Below, piece after piece: positions 12,169 through 19,167 of a stretch of 41,960 nt of DNA; position 1 is the first letter of the stretch; each line of letters starts with the position of its first letter. The position numbers and the translations under genes were made by a program. The stretch spans positions 1 to 41,960 of the forward strand of contig JACRIY010000093.1 in NCBI GenBank assembly GCA_016235805.1, written 5' to 3'. The notes under the pieces were generated by a model. That model searched no databases and was not told where the DNA came from. It was given only the letters and a program-made list of their open reading frames with translations. The DNA is from Rhodocyclales bacterium (lineage in GTDB: Bacteria > Pseudomonadota > Gammaproteobacteria > Burkholderiales > Rhodocyclaceae).

Positions 12169-13676
12169 ACATCGCCCTGCTCCTCGCGCGTTCGGCGCGC
12201 CTCCATGCCGAGCGGCCCGCGCTGGCAGTCGGCACGCAAACCGTCGCGACCTACGCCGAACTCGGCGCGCGCGTGGCCCGCCTCGCCGCCGGCCTGGCGG
12301 CGCGCCTGCAGCCCGGCAACCGCGTCGGACTGGTGATGAAGAATTGCCCCGCGTATGTCGAGCTGATGTTCGCCTGCTGGCATGCCGGGCTGGTGGCGGT
12401 GCCGATCAACGCCAAGCTGCACCCGCGCGAGCTGGAGTACATCCTCGGCAATGCCGGTGCGCGGCTGTGCTTCGCCACGCCCGACCTGCACGGCGCCGTC
12501 GCCGGGCTAGCTGTGCCGGGTTTGGAGGCCACGATCGAAATCGACGCACCGGGATGGCAAACGCTGTTCGCCGCCGAGTCGATGCCACCCGCCGAACGCT
12601 CCGCCGACGATCCCGCCTGGCTGTTCTACACCAGCGGTACCACTGGCCGGCCCAAGGGCGTGACGCTGACGCAGCGCAACCTGATGGCTGCGGTGCTCAA
12701 CTATTTCGCCGACGTCGATGCCATAGCGCCGGGCGACGCCATCATCCACGCCGCGCCGATGTCGCACGGCTCAGGCTTCTACATGCTGCCCCACGTCGCG
12801 CAGGGCGGCATCAACGTCACGCCGGAATCCGGCGGCTTCGAGCCGGCCGAGATTTTCGAACTGCTGCGGGCGCATCGCGGCGTGACGATGTTTGCCGCGC
12901 CGACCATGGTCAAGCGCCTGGTCGAGCATCCCGATCCGGCCGCCGTGCCGGGGCTGAAGACCATCGTCTATGGCGGCGGGCCGATGTACGTCGCCGACTG
13001 CAAGGCGGCGCTGGCGCGCTTCGGCAACGCGCTGGTGCAGATCTACGGCCAGGGCGAATCGCCGATGACCATTTCCTGCCTGCCGCGCGCCATGCATGCC
13101 GACACCGCCCATCCGCGCCACGCGGAAAGGCTGGCCTCGGTCGGGCCGGCCTTCACCGGCGTCGAGGTCCGCGTCGCCGATGCCGACGACAAGCCGCTGG
13201 CGCCGGGCGAGATCGGCGAGGTGCTGGTGCGCGGCGACACGGTGATGGCAGGCTACTGGAACAACCCCGCCGCCAGCGCCGAAACCCTGCGCAACGGCTG
13301 GCTGCACACCGGTGATGTCGGCAGCATGGACGAGGACGGCTTCCTCACGCTGAAGGACCGCAGCAAGGACGTGATCATTTCCGGCGGCTCCAACATCTAC
13401 CCGCGCGAAGTCGAGGAAGTGCTGCTGCGCCACCCGGCGGTGAGCGAGGTCTCGGTGGTGGGCCAGGCCGATGCGGAATGGGGCGAAATCGTGATCGCCT
13501 TCGTCGTGCCGCGCGGCCCCGCCCCCGACACGACGGAACTCGACGCGCTGTGCCTCGACCACATCGCCCGCTTCAAGCGGCCCAAGCGTTACGTGATGGT
13601 CGAATCGCTGCCCAAGAACAATACCGGCAAGGTGCTGAAGACCGCACTGCGCGAACTGCTCGCGGCGCGAGGCTAG
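12165..13676 (+). CDS. AMP-forming acyl-CoA synthetase (ANL superfamily)
   Basis: A 503-residue adenylate-forming ligase that activates a carboxylic acid with ATP and CoA. Motifs: P-loop YTSGTTGRPKG (155-165), IYGQGESPMT (A5-like), LHTGDVGSMDEDGFLTLKDRSKDVIISGG (hinge and A8) and the C-terminal catalytic Lys in PKNNTGKVLK. Length and the short N-terminus fit the fatty-acid/aromatic FadD3-like group. Substrate cannot be read from sequence. The ATG overlaps the nnrS stop, and a ClpX-like gene follows after 16 bases, so these three may form one transcript. The frame is open far upstream within nnrS, but that is a GC artefact. Confidence 0.9.
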   Translation: MNIALLLARSARLHAERPALAVGTQTVATYAELGARVARLAAGLAARLQPGNRVGLVMKNCPAYVELMFACWHAGLVAVPINAKLHPRELEYILGNAGARLCFATPDLHGAVAGLAVPGLEATIEIDAPGWQTLFAAESMPPAERSADDPAWLFYTSGTTGRPKGVTLTQRNLMAAVLNYFADVDAIAPGDAIIHAAPMSHGSGFYMLPHVAQGGINVTPESGGFEPAEIFELLRAHRGVTMFAAPTMVKRLVEHPDPAAVPGLKTIVYGGGPMYVADCKAALARFGNALVQIYGQGESPMTISCLPRAMHADTAHPRHAERLASVGPAFTGVEVRVADADDKPLAPGEIGEVLVRGDTVMAGYWNNPAASAETLRNGWLHTGDVGSMDEDGFLTLKDRSKDVIISGGSNIYPREVEEVLLRHPAVSEVSVVGQADAEWGEIVIAFVVPRGPAPDTTELDALCLDHIARFKRPKRYVMVESLPKNNTGKVLKTALRELLAARG

Positions 13677-13692
13677 CTGGTATGCTTGCGCC

Positions 13693-14697
13693 ATGACCCC
13701 CAGCCAGATAGTCCAGTTCCTCGACCAGCATGTGATCGGCCAGGACGAGGCCAAGCGCCAGCTCGCCGTTGCCGTCTATACCCACTACAAGAAAGTCGCG
13801 CTGGCCGCGCCCGAGGGGCTGGAGATCATCAAGAGCAACGTGCTGCTGGTCGGGCCCACCGGCACCGGCAAGACGCTGATGTGCGAGACGCTGTCTCGGG
13901 TCCTCAAGGTGCCCTTCGTCACCGCCAATGCCACCTCGCTGGCGCAGACGGAATACGTCAACGACGAGATCGAGGCCATCCTGCAGCGCCTGATCGACAA
14001 GGCCGAAGGCGACATCGAGCGCGCCCAGCGCGGCATCGTGTTCATCGACGAGATCGACAAGCTGAAGGTGGTGCACAGCCAGCAGGGGCAGATGCGCGGC
14101 ACCTCCGGCGAAGGCGTGCAGCATGCGCTGCTCAAGATCATGGAAGGCGCCCCGGTCAAGATCAAGGATTCGCACTACATCGACACCACGCAGATCCTCT
14201 TCATCTGCGGCGGCGCCTTCGTCGGGCTCGAGGAAGTGCTGGCGCGCACCAAGTCCTACGGCTTCATTTCCACCTCGGAAGCCGACAACCAGAAGCTGCT
14301 CGACCGCCTCAATTCGCGCGTCAAGCCGACCGACCTGTTCGAGTACGGCCTGATCCAGGAATTCGCCGGGCGCCTGCCCATCGTCGCCTCCCTGAAGCCG
14401 CTTTCGCGCGACCTGATGGTGCGCATCATGACCGAACCGAAGAATTCGATCTACAGCCAGTACCAGCAGATCATGCAGAACTCGGGCGTCGAACTGATGA
14501 TCGCGCCGCTGGTCTTCGAACAGATCGCCGACCTCGCCATGGAATACAAGGTCGGCGCGCGCAGCCTGCGCGGCATATTCGAGGAAATGCTGACGCCGGT
14601 GATTTACCTCGTGCCCGACCATCCGGAAGTGCGCCAGGTCCGCATCACTTCGCTGTTCGACAATCCGAAGTTCATCGGCAGCGCGCCGGCGGCGTGA
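13693..14697 (+). CDS. ClpX-like AAA+ ATPase lacking the zinc domain and with altered pore/docking loops
   Basis: A 334-residue protein colinear with the AAA+ part of ClpX: Walker A GPTGTGKT (54-61), Walker [46 protein letters not shown] with arginine finger Arg227, and sensor 2 [13 protein letters not shown] (288-300). The N-terminal zinc-binding domain that receives adaptors is absent. Functional loops differ: the pore GYVG is EYVN (87-90), the RKH loop is missing between residues 152 and 165, and the ClpP-docking IGF position reads YGF (189-191). It is therefore probably a diverged paralogue with its own substrates, perhaps not partnered with ClpP. The ordinary clpX is expected beside clpP elsewhere. 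No clpP or lon is nearby. Confidence 0.85.
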   Translation: MTPSQIVQFLDQHVIGQDEAKRQLAVAVYTHYKKVALAAPEGLEIIKSNVLLVGPTGTGKTLMCETLSRVLKVPFVTANATSLAQTEYVNDEIEAILQRLIDKAEGDIERAQRGIVFIDEIDKLKVVHSQQGQMRGTSGEGVQHALLKIMEGAPVKIKDSHYIDTTQILFICGGAFVGLEEVLARTKSYGFISTSEADNQKLLDRLNSRVKPTDLFEYGLIQEFAGRLPIVASLKPLSRDLMVRIMTEPKNSIYSQYQQIMQNSGVELMIAPLVFEQIADLAMEYKVGARSLRGIFEEMLTPVIYLVPDHPEVRQVRITSLFDNPKFIGSAPAA

Positions 14698-14707
14698 CGC
14701 GCGGCGC

Positions 14708-15397
14708 TCAGGCCGACATCAGGACCGGCCCGCCCTTTTCCAGCGCGCGGCGATAGGCGGGACGCGCCACCATGCGTTCCTTGTAGGCCATCAGCTTCGG
14801 ATAGTTGCCGAGTTTCGCGCCGCGTGACAGCGCGGCCTCGACCGGGAAGCTCATCTGAAAATCGGCGATGCTCGGTTGCGCGCCGGCGAACCAGTCGTGG
14901 CTGGCGAGATGGCTTTCCATGAATGCCAGTGCCGTGCCGACATTGGGGTCGACCAGCTTCTTCTGCACCTGCGCGCACAACTTGCGCGCGATGGGACGCA
15001 CGAAGAAGGGCATGGGCTGGGTCGGGATGGTCATGAACACCAGTTTCATCACCAGCCAGTTCATCAGCGAGCCCTCGGCGTAATGCATCCAGAAACGCGC
15101 CTGGCGATGCTCCTCCGTGCCGGGCGCCGGCACGAGGCCGGCCAGATCGCCGGTCGCCAGCTTCCCGTAACGTTCGGCGATGTACTCGAGGATCGCGCCG
15201 GATTCGGCGATGACGAGGTCGCCGTCGGTGATCACCGGCGACTTGCCCAGCGGATGCACGGCCTTGAGCTCCGGCGGCGCCAGGCGCGTCTTGCGGTCGC
15301 GCTTGTAGATCACCAGTTCGTAGGGCAGGCCGAGCTCTTCGAGCAGCCAGAGGACGCGTTGCGAGCGCGAGGTTTCGAGGTGGTGGACGGTGATCAT
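14708..15397 (-). CDS. Glutathione S-transferase family protein
   Basis: A 229-residue protein from the ATG at 15397 (MITVHHLETSRSQRVLWLLEEL). N-terminal thioredoxin-fold domain: the catalytic Ser region LETSRSQR, cis-Pro in GKSPVITDGD, and the glutathione gamma-glutamyl site ESGAILEYIAERY. An all-helical C-terminal domain follows (WFAGAQPSIADFQMSFPVEA, the N-capping box and Asp). The family conjugates glutathione to electrophiles or acts as a peroxidase or isomerase; substrate is unknown. It is convergent with the ClpX-like gene (10 bases apart) and divergent from the HAD-crotonase fusion. The longer open frame to 15568 runs through that gene's promoter and is unlikely to be coding. Confidence 0.9.
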   Translation of the reverse strand: MITVHHLETSRSQRVLWLLEELGLPYELVIYKRDRKTRLAPPELKAVHPLGKSPVITDGDLVIAESGAILEYIAERYGKLATGDLAGLVPAPGTEEHRQARFWMHYAEGSLMNWLVMKLVFMTIPTQPMPFFVRPIARKLCAQVQKKLVDPNVGTALAFMESHLASHDWFAGAQPSIADFQMSFPVEAALSRGAKLGNYPKLMAYKERMVARPAYRRALEKGGPVLMSA

Positions 15398-15466
15398 GTC
15401 GCACAGGATAACGGCTTGCCACGGTGGCGTCGAGTCGCCGGCGATTCGCGGCGCCGTGTCGCCGAC

Positions 15467-15492
15467 GCCGTGTTCCCGGCGCCCACTTTCGG
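15467..15492 (-). repeat. Dispersed short repeat, copy B (diverged)
   Basis: Read on the minus strand this is CCGAAAGTGGGCGCC followed by GGGAACACGGC, a diverged match to the core of copies A and C-F. A second partial match (GTCGGCGACACGGC) adjoins it towards 15452. It lies between the divergent GST and HAD-crotonase genes, upstream of the candidate -35 box at 15508. Confidence 0.35.
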
Positions 15493-15507
15493 CCCCGTTA
15501 TGGCGGA

Positions 15508-15536
15508 TTGTGCGATCGGCGCGAATATCGGATAAT
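15508..15536 (+). promoter_or_regulatory. Candidate sigma-70 promoter of the HAD-crotonase gene
   Basis: TTGTGC (15508-15513), a 17-base spacer and GATAAT (15531-15536). Transcription would start near 15543, inside the inverted repeat that follows. Prediction by inspection. Confidence 0.5.
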
Positions 15537-15557
15537 CTTTGTATACCGCATACAAAG
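15537..15557. promoter_or_regulatory. Perfect inverted repeat, likely operator
   Basis: CTTTGTAT - ACCGC - ATACAAAG: 8-base arms separated by five bases. It starts immediately after the -10 box, covers the expected start point and overlaps the ribosome-binding site AAAGGA (15554-15559) of the downstream gene. A bound repressor would block initiation. The regulator is unknown; arms of this size suit TetR, MarR or GntR dimers. Confidence 0.6.
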
Positions 15558-15566
15558 GATCGCACC

Positions 15567-17579
15567 ATGACCGCCCGCTACGCCAATCCGCTGCTCGCCA
15601 CGCCCAACCGTCCCCTGCCCCGCGCCGTCGCCATCATCGGTGCCGGCACCATCGGCCCGGACATCGGCTATTACCTGAAGAGCGCGATTCCCGGCCTCAA
15701 GCTTTATCTCGTCGACGTCAATCAGAAGGCCGTGGAGTCGGCCCTGCTGCGCTTCGCCGAATATTCGAAAAAGGCCGTGGCGCGCGGCAAGATGAACGAG
15801 GCCGAGGCCAGGGACGTAATCCACAACCTCTACGGCACGATCGATTACGCCGACATCGCCGATGCCGATTGGGTGATCGAAGCCGCCACCGAAAACCTGC
15901 CGCTCAAGCGCAAGATCTTCGCCCAGATCGAGGCCGTAGTCCGCGCCGATGCGCTGATCACCTCGAACACCAGTTCGCTGCCGGCGGAACTGATCTTTTC
16001 CGAGATGAAGCATCCGGCGCGCGCCACCGTGACCCACTTTTTTGCGCCCGCCTGGCGCAACCCGGCCGTCGAAGTGATCGAATGGAAGAAGTCCGACCCG
16101 GCCGTGGTCGAGTACCTGCGCTGGGCCTTCTGCGTGACCGGCAAGGTGCCGCTGCTGACGGCCGACGTCGCCTGCTTCATGCTCGACCGCATCTTCGACA
16201 ACTGGTGCAACGAATCCGCCATGCTGCTCGATCGCGCCACCGCCGCCGAGATCGACAGCGTCGCCGCCGAGTTCGTCCATGCCGGGCCCTTCTTCGTACT
16301 GAACCTCGCCCATGGCAACCCCATCATCACCGAAACCAACACCCTGCAGGCCGAGATGGAGGGGTCGCATTACGATCCCGCGCCCATCTTCAAGTCGGTC
16401 GATACCTGGGTCACGGTGCCGCCCGGCAGGAAAGTCGAGGTCGCCCCGGCCACCGCGCAGGCGATCCGCCAGCGCCTGCTGGGGATACTCTTCTCGCAAA
16501 GCGTGGACATCGTCGACCGCAAGATCGGCGATTCGGCCGACCTCGACCTCGGCTGCCGCCTGGCGCTGGGCTTCAAGCACGGCCCACTGGACCTGATGCG
16601 CACGCTGGGCGAACAGACTACCGGCCAGGCCCTGATCCGCCTGCGCACGGAACGCGCCGGCATGCCAATGCCGACACGCCCCTTCGACGCCTACCAGGGC
16701 TTCCTGCGGCACATCCTGGTCGATGACCTGGGCGATGTCAAAGTCATCACCCTGCGCCGCCCCGAGGCGATGAACGCCCTGCACGACGAGATGAACGACG
16801 AGATCCTGTCGGTGATCAAGCGCTTCGAGAACGACCCCAAGGTCACCGGCTTCGTCATCACCGGCTACGGCACCAAGGCCTTCTGCGCCGGCGGCGACAT
16901 CGGCCGCTTCGTGGACATGCTGGGCGACGCGGATGCCTCGGCGCAGTACGCGCGCGACTGCTCGCGCCTGCTGGTGCACCTCGACCAGATGAAAAAGCCC
17001 GTGGTCGCCGCGCTCAACGGCATCGCCCTGGGCGGCGGCTTCGAGCTCGCCGCGCGTTGCCACAGCATCGTGGCGCTCAAGCGCGCCTGGATACAGATGC
17101 CCGAGGTGACGCTGGGCATCACCCACGGCATCGGCGCCATGGCCGTTCCCTACCGCCGCTGGCCGCACGCGGCGCCGACCTTCAACGCCATGCTGCGCAC
17201 GGCAGAGCGCCTGAAGGCCACGCGCGCCCATGAACTGGGCATCATCGACGGCATCGCCGACGATGTCGATCACCTGGTGGCGATGGCCGTTGCGCGAGCC
17301 CGCGAACTCGCCGGCAAGGTCAAACCGATCGGCGACAACCCGGTGCAAGTGACCATCGATCCTGTCGAAGCACGCGCCGCCAGCGGCCAGATACTGAGCC
17401 GCGAGTGCATCGAACTGATGGAACGTTCCATCCTCGAAGCGGCGGCGGCGGCGAGTTTCGCCGAGGCGCTGGAGGTCGGCTACCGATCCTTCGGCCTTTC
17501 CGCCTGCCTCGACAGCGCGCGCGAGGGCATCACGGCATTCAAGGAAAAGCGCACGCCGGATTTCAGCAAGACGAAGTAG
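15567..17579 (+). CDS. 3-hydroxyacyl-CoA dehydrogenase / enoyl-CoA hydratase fusion (HAD first, crotonase second)
   Basis: A bifunctional beta-oxidation enzyme of 670 residues, ATG at 15567 after AAAGGA. Residues about 18-385 are the L-3-hydroxyacyl-CoA dehydrogenase: NAD site IGAGTIG (24-30), acidic beta-2 end YLVDVN, SNTSSLP and the catalytic-His region THFFAP. From about residue 390 follows a crotonase domain: FCAGGDI (oxyanion hole), GGGFELA with Glu493 and MPEVTLG with Glu513, matching the two catalytic Glu of hydratases. The order is the reverse of FadB (hydratase first) and resembles the archaeal crotonyl-CoA hydratase/3-hydroxybutyryl-CoA dehydrogenase type. It would oxidise trans-enoyl-CoA to 3-ketoacyl-CoA. 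No thiolase is adjacent. It is controlled by its own promoter and inverted repeat. Confidence 0.9.
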   Translation: MTARYANPLLATPNRPLPRAVAIIGAGTIGPDIGYYLKSAIPGLKLYLVDVNQKAVESALLRFAEYSKKAVARGKMNEAEARDVIHNLYGTIDYADIADADWVIEAATENLPLKRKIFAQIEAVVRADALITSNTSSLPAELIFSEMKHPARATVTHFFAPAWRNPAVEVIEWKKSDPAVVEYLRWAFCVTGKVPLLTADVACFMLDRIFDNWCNESAMLLDRATAAEIDSVAAEFVHAGPFFVLNLAHGNPIITETNTLQAEMEGSHYDPAPIFKSVDTWVTVPPGRKVEVAPATAQAIRQRLLGILFSQSVDIVDRKIGDSADLDLGCRLALGFKHGPLDLMRTLGEQTTGQALIRLRTERAGMPMPTRPFDAYQGFLRHILVDDLGDVKVITLRRPEAMNALHDEMNDEILSVIKRFENDPKVTGFVITGYGTKAFCAGGDIGRFVDMLGDADASAQYARDCSRLLVHLDQMKKPVVAALNGIALGGGFELAARCHSIVALKRAWIQMPEVTLGITHGIGAMAVPYRRWPHAAPTFNAMLRTAERLKATRAHELGIIDGIADDVDHLVAMAVARARELAGKVKPIGDNPVQVTIDPVEARAASGQILSRECIELMERSILEAAAAASFAEALEVGYRSFGLSACLDSAREGITAFKEKRTPDFSKTK

Positions 17580-17590
17580 GCCCGCGCCCC

Positions 17591-17621
17591 GCGCGGTCGC
17601 GGCGCAATGCCGCGACCGCGC
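17591..17621. terminator. Strong hairpin between convergent genes
   Basis: GCGCGGTCGCGGC (17591-17603), loop GCAAT, GCCGCGACCGCGC (17609-17621): a perfect 13-base-pair GC stem placed between the stops of the HAD-crotonase fusion and the convergent dehalogenase-like gene. There is no U-tract, but position and symmetry suit a bidirectional terminator. Confidence 0.6.
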
Positions 17622-17639
17622 CGGCCCTGCAGCGAGCGG

Positions 17640-18323
17640 CTAGCGGGCCACCCAGCCGCCGCACACCGGAAACACCTGGCCGACGAAGCAGTTCGCCGCA
17701 TCGCTGCACAGGTAGGCGGCGAACTCGGAATCCTCGCGCGCGCCGACCAGCCGACCGAGTGGTACTTCGCGCTTCAGTCGCTCCTGGAAGCGCGGATTCG
17801 CCTGAACCTCGGCAGGGAAGTAGGTAGGGTTGTCCACGAAGTTCTGGGCGATCGCATTCACCTGCACGTTGTGCGCGGCAAGTTCGACGCCGACGGCCTG
17901 CACATAGGCCAGTTGGGCGCCCCGGGCCGCGCTGTAGGTCGACGCCCGCTTCATTCCCCGCAAGGCCGACGCGCTGCCCATGACGAGGACCTTGCCGGCG
18001 CGGCGCTCGATCATCTGAGGCAGCACTGCGCGTAACAGCCTCGGCAGCGGATCCACCAGGGCGGCGAAGGTGTCTTGCCATTCCTGTTCCGATACGTCCG
18101 TCACCGGCGTCGCCGGTGCCGGCAGGGCCAGGTTGGCGACCAACACATCGACCGCACCGGCCGCGGCGACCACGGCCGCCGCCGCGTCCGGATCAAGCAG
18201 GGATTGCGTACTGGCGACCACCGCGGCGCCGTGCCCGGCGAAGACCTCGCAAAGCACCGGTCCCATGAAGGCATCGGACTGGGTGATCAGGACGCGCTTG
18301 CCTTGCAGCATGTGTGATGACAT
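17640..18323 (-). CDS. Putative halohydrin dehalogenase (SDR-derived)
   Basis: A 227-residue SDR-fold protein, with GAGGAGG six bases before the ATG. It lacks the two hallmarks of NAD(P)-dependent SDRs. In place of the TGxxxGxG nucleotide loop it has Thr14-QSDA-Phe19-Met-Gly21, an exact T-x4-F-x-G, and in place of YxxxK it has Ser117-x12-Tyr130-x3-Arg134. Both are the published diagnostic motifs of halohydrin dehalogenases (HheA-HheG), which open vicinal halohydrins to epoxides and accept azide, cyanide or nitrite in reverse. The segment QVNAIAQNFVDNPTYFPAEV and the end QVFPVCGGWV also recall Hhe proteins. It lies downstream of an RraA-family gene. A routine annotation would call it an SDR oxidoreductase. 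Activity is inference from motifs. Confidence 0.85.
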   Translation of the reverse strand: MSSHMLQGKRVLITQSDAFMGPVLCEVFAGHGAAVVASTQSLLDPDAAAAVVAAAGAVDVLVANLALPAPATPVTDVSEQEWQDTFAALVDPLPRLLRAVLPQMIERRAGKVLVMGSASALRGMKRASTYSAARGAQLAYVQAVGVELAAHNVQVNAIAQNFVDNPTYFPAEVQANPRFQERLKREVPLGRLVGAREDSEFAAYLCSDAANCFVGQVFPVCGGWVAR

Positions 18324-18415
18324 CGATACCTCCTCGAATCCCCTTCAAATGACTCATTCACGAAACTCGTATTGCGCCCGGTTGCGGCGTTCGATTCCCC
18401 GGCTGGACGCCTGCC

Positions 18416-19141
18416 CTAGGTTTGACGGGCTACCCAGGCCGCATAGCGCGCCCTGGCGTCCTCGTTCGGCGGGTAGAGTCCGGGCAACGGCACGCCCGCC
18501 GCGACCTCGGCCATGATCCAGCCTTCGAACCTTTCCTGCTCGACGGATTCCGCGATCACCTCGGCCAGCAGCGCGGCCGGGATCAGCACCGCGCCATCGG
18601 CGTCGGCCACCACCACGTCGTTGGGGAACACCGCGACGCCGCCGCAGCCGATCGGCTCCTGCCAGCCGACGAAGGTCAGCCCGGCCACCGAAGGCGGCGC
18701 CGCGACGCCGTTGCACCAAACCGGCAGGCCGCTGCCCATCACGCCGCCCACATCGCGCACCACGCCGTCGGTGACCAGCGCCGCGACGCCGCGCTTTTTC
18801 ATGCGCGAGCAGAGGATGTCACCGAAGATGCCGGCGTCGTCCACGCCCATCGCATCCACCACCGCGATGCAACCGGCCGGCATCGCCTCGATCGCAGCCC
18901 GTGTCGAAATCGGCGAACCCCACGAAGCCGGTGTCGCCAGGTCCTCGCGCGCCGGCACGAAGCGCAGCGTGAAGGCGCGACCGACCAGGCGCTGCGGCGC
19001 CGCCGCGTGCAGCGGCCGCGAACGGCGGATCCAGACGTTGCGCAGGCCTTTCTTGAGCAGGACCGTGGTCAGCGTTGCCGTGGTGACGCCGGACAGGGCG
19101 AGGATGGTGTCCGCGTCCAGCGGCAGTGGATCGATGCCCAT
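18416..19141 (-). CDS. RraA-family protein (class II aldolase/decarboxylase type)
   Basis: A 241-residue protein, with AAGGAG eight bases before the ATG at 19141. The fold signature GIFGDILCSRMKKRGVAALV, followed by TDGVVRDVGG, gives Asp108-x20-Arg129-Asp130, the metal/substrate-binding pattern of 4-hydroxy-4-methyl-2-oxoglutarate/oxaloacetate aldolases of this superfamily, so catalysis on a 2-keto or hydroxy acid is more likely than RNase E inhibition. The later segment VFPNDVVVADADGAVLIP is also family-typical. Compared with E. coli RraA (about 160 residues) it carries N- and C-terminal extensions. It follows the M18 peptidase gene by 26 bases and precedes the dehalogenase-like gene by 92, so the three are probably co-transcribed. 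Confidence 0.85.
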   Translation of the reverse strand: MGIDPLPLDADTILALSGVTTATLTTVLLKKGLRNVWIRRSRPLHAAAPQRLVGRAFTLRFVPAREDLATPASWGSPISTRAAIEAMPAGCIAVVDAMGVDDAGIFGDILCSRMKKRGVAALVTDGVVRDVGGVMGSGLPVWCNGVAAPPSVAGLTFVGWQEPIGCGGVAVFPNDVVVADADGAVLIPAALLAEVIAESVEQERFEGWIMAEVAAGVPLPGLYPPNEDARARYAAWVARQT

Positions 19142-19167
19142 CGGTGTTCTCCTTGTTGGTTCGTCAT

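Noticed and set aside
13693..14697. Ordinary ClpX
   Set aside because: No zinc-binding domain, three functional loops changed and no clpP neighbour.
15498..17348. 616-residue open frame antisense to the HAD-crotonase gene
   Set aside because: Shadow of high-GC codon bias. No ribosome-binding site, Arg/His/Gly-rich without domains, and the opposite strand encodes a clear two-domain enzyme.
17640..18323. Annotation as NAD(P)-dependent SDR oxidoreductase
   Set aside because: The glycine loop and catalytic Lys needed for cofactor binding and hydride transfer are both replaced by dehalogenase-type residues.
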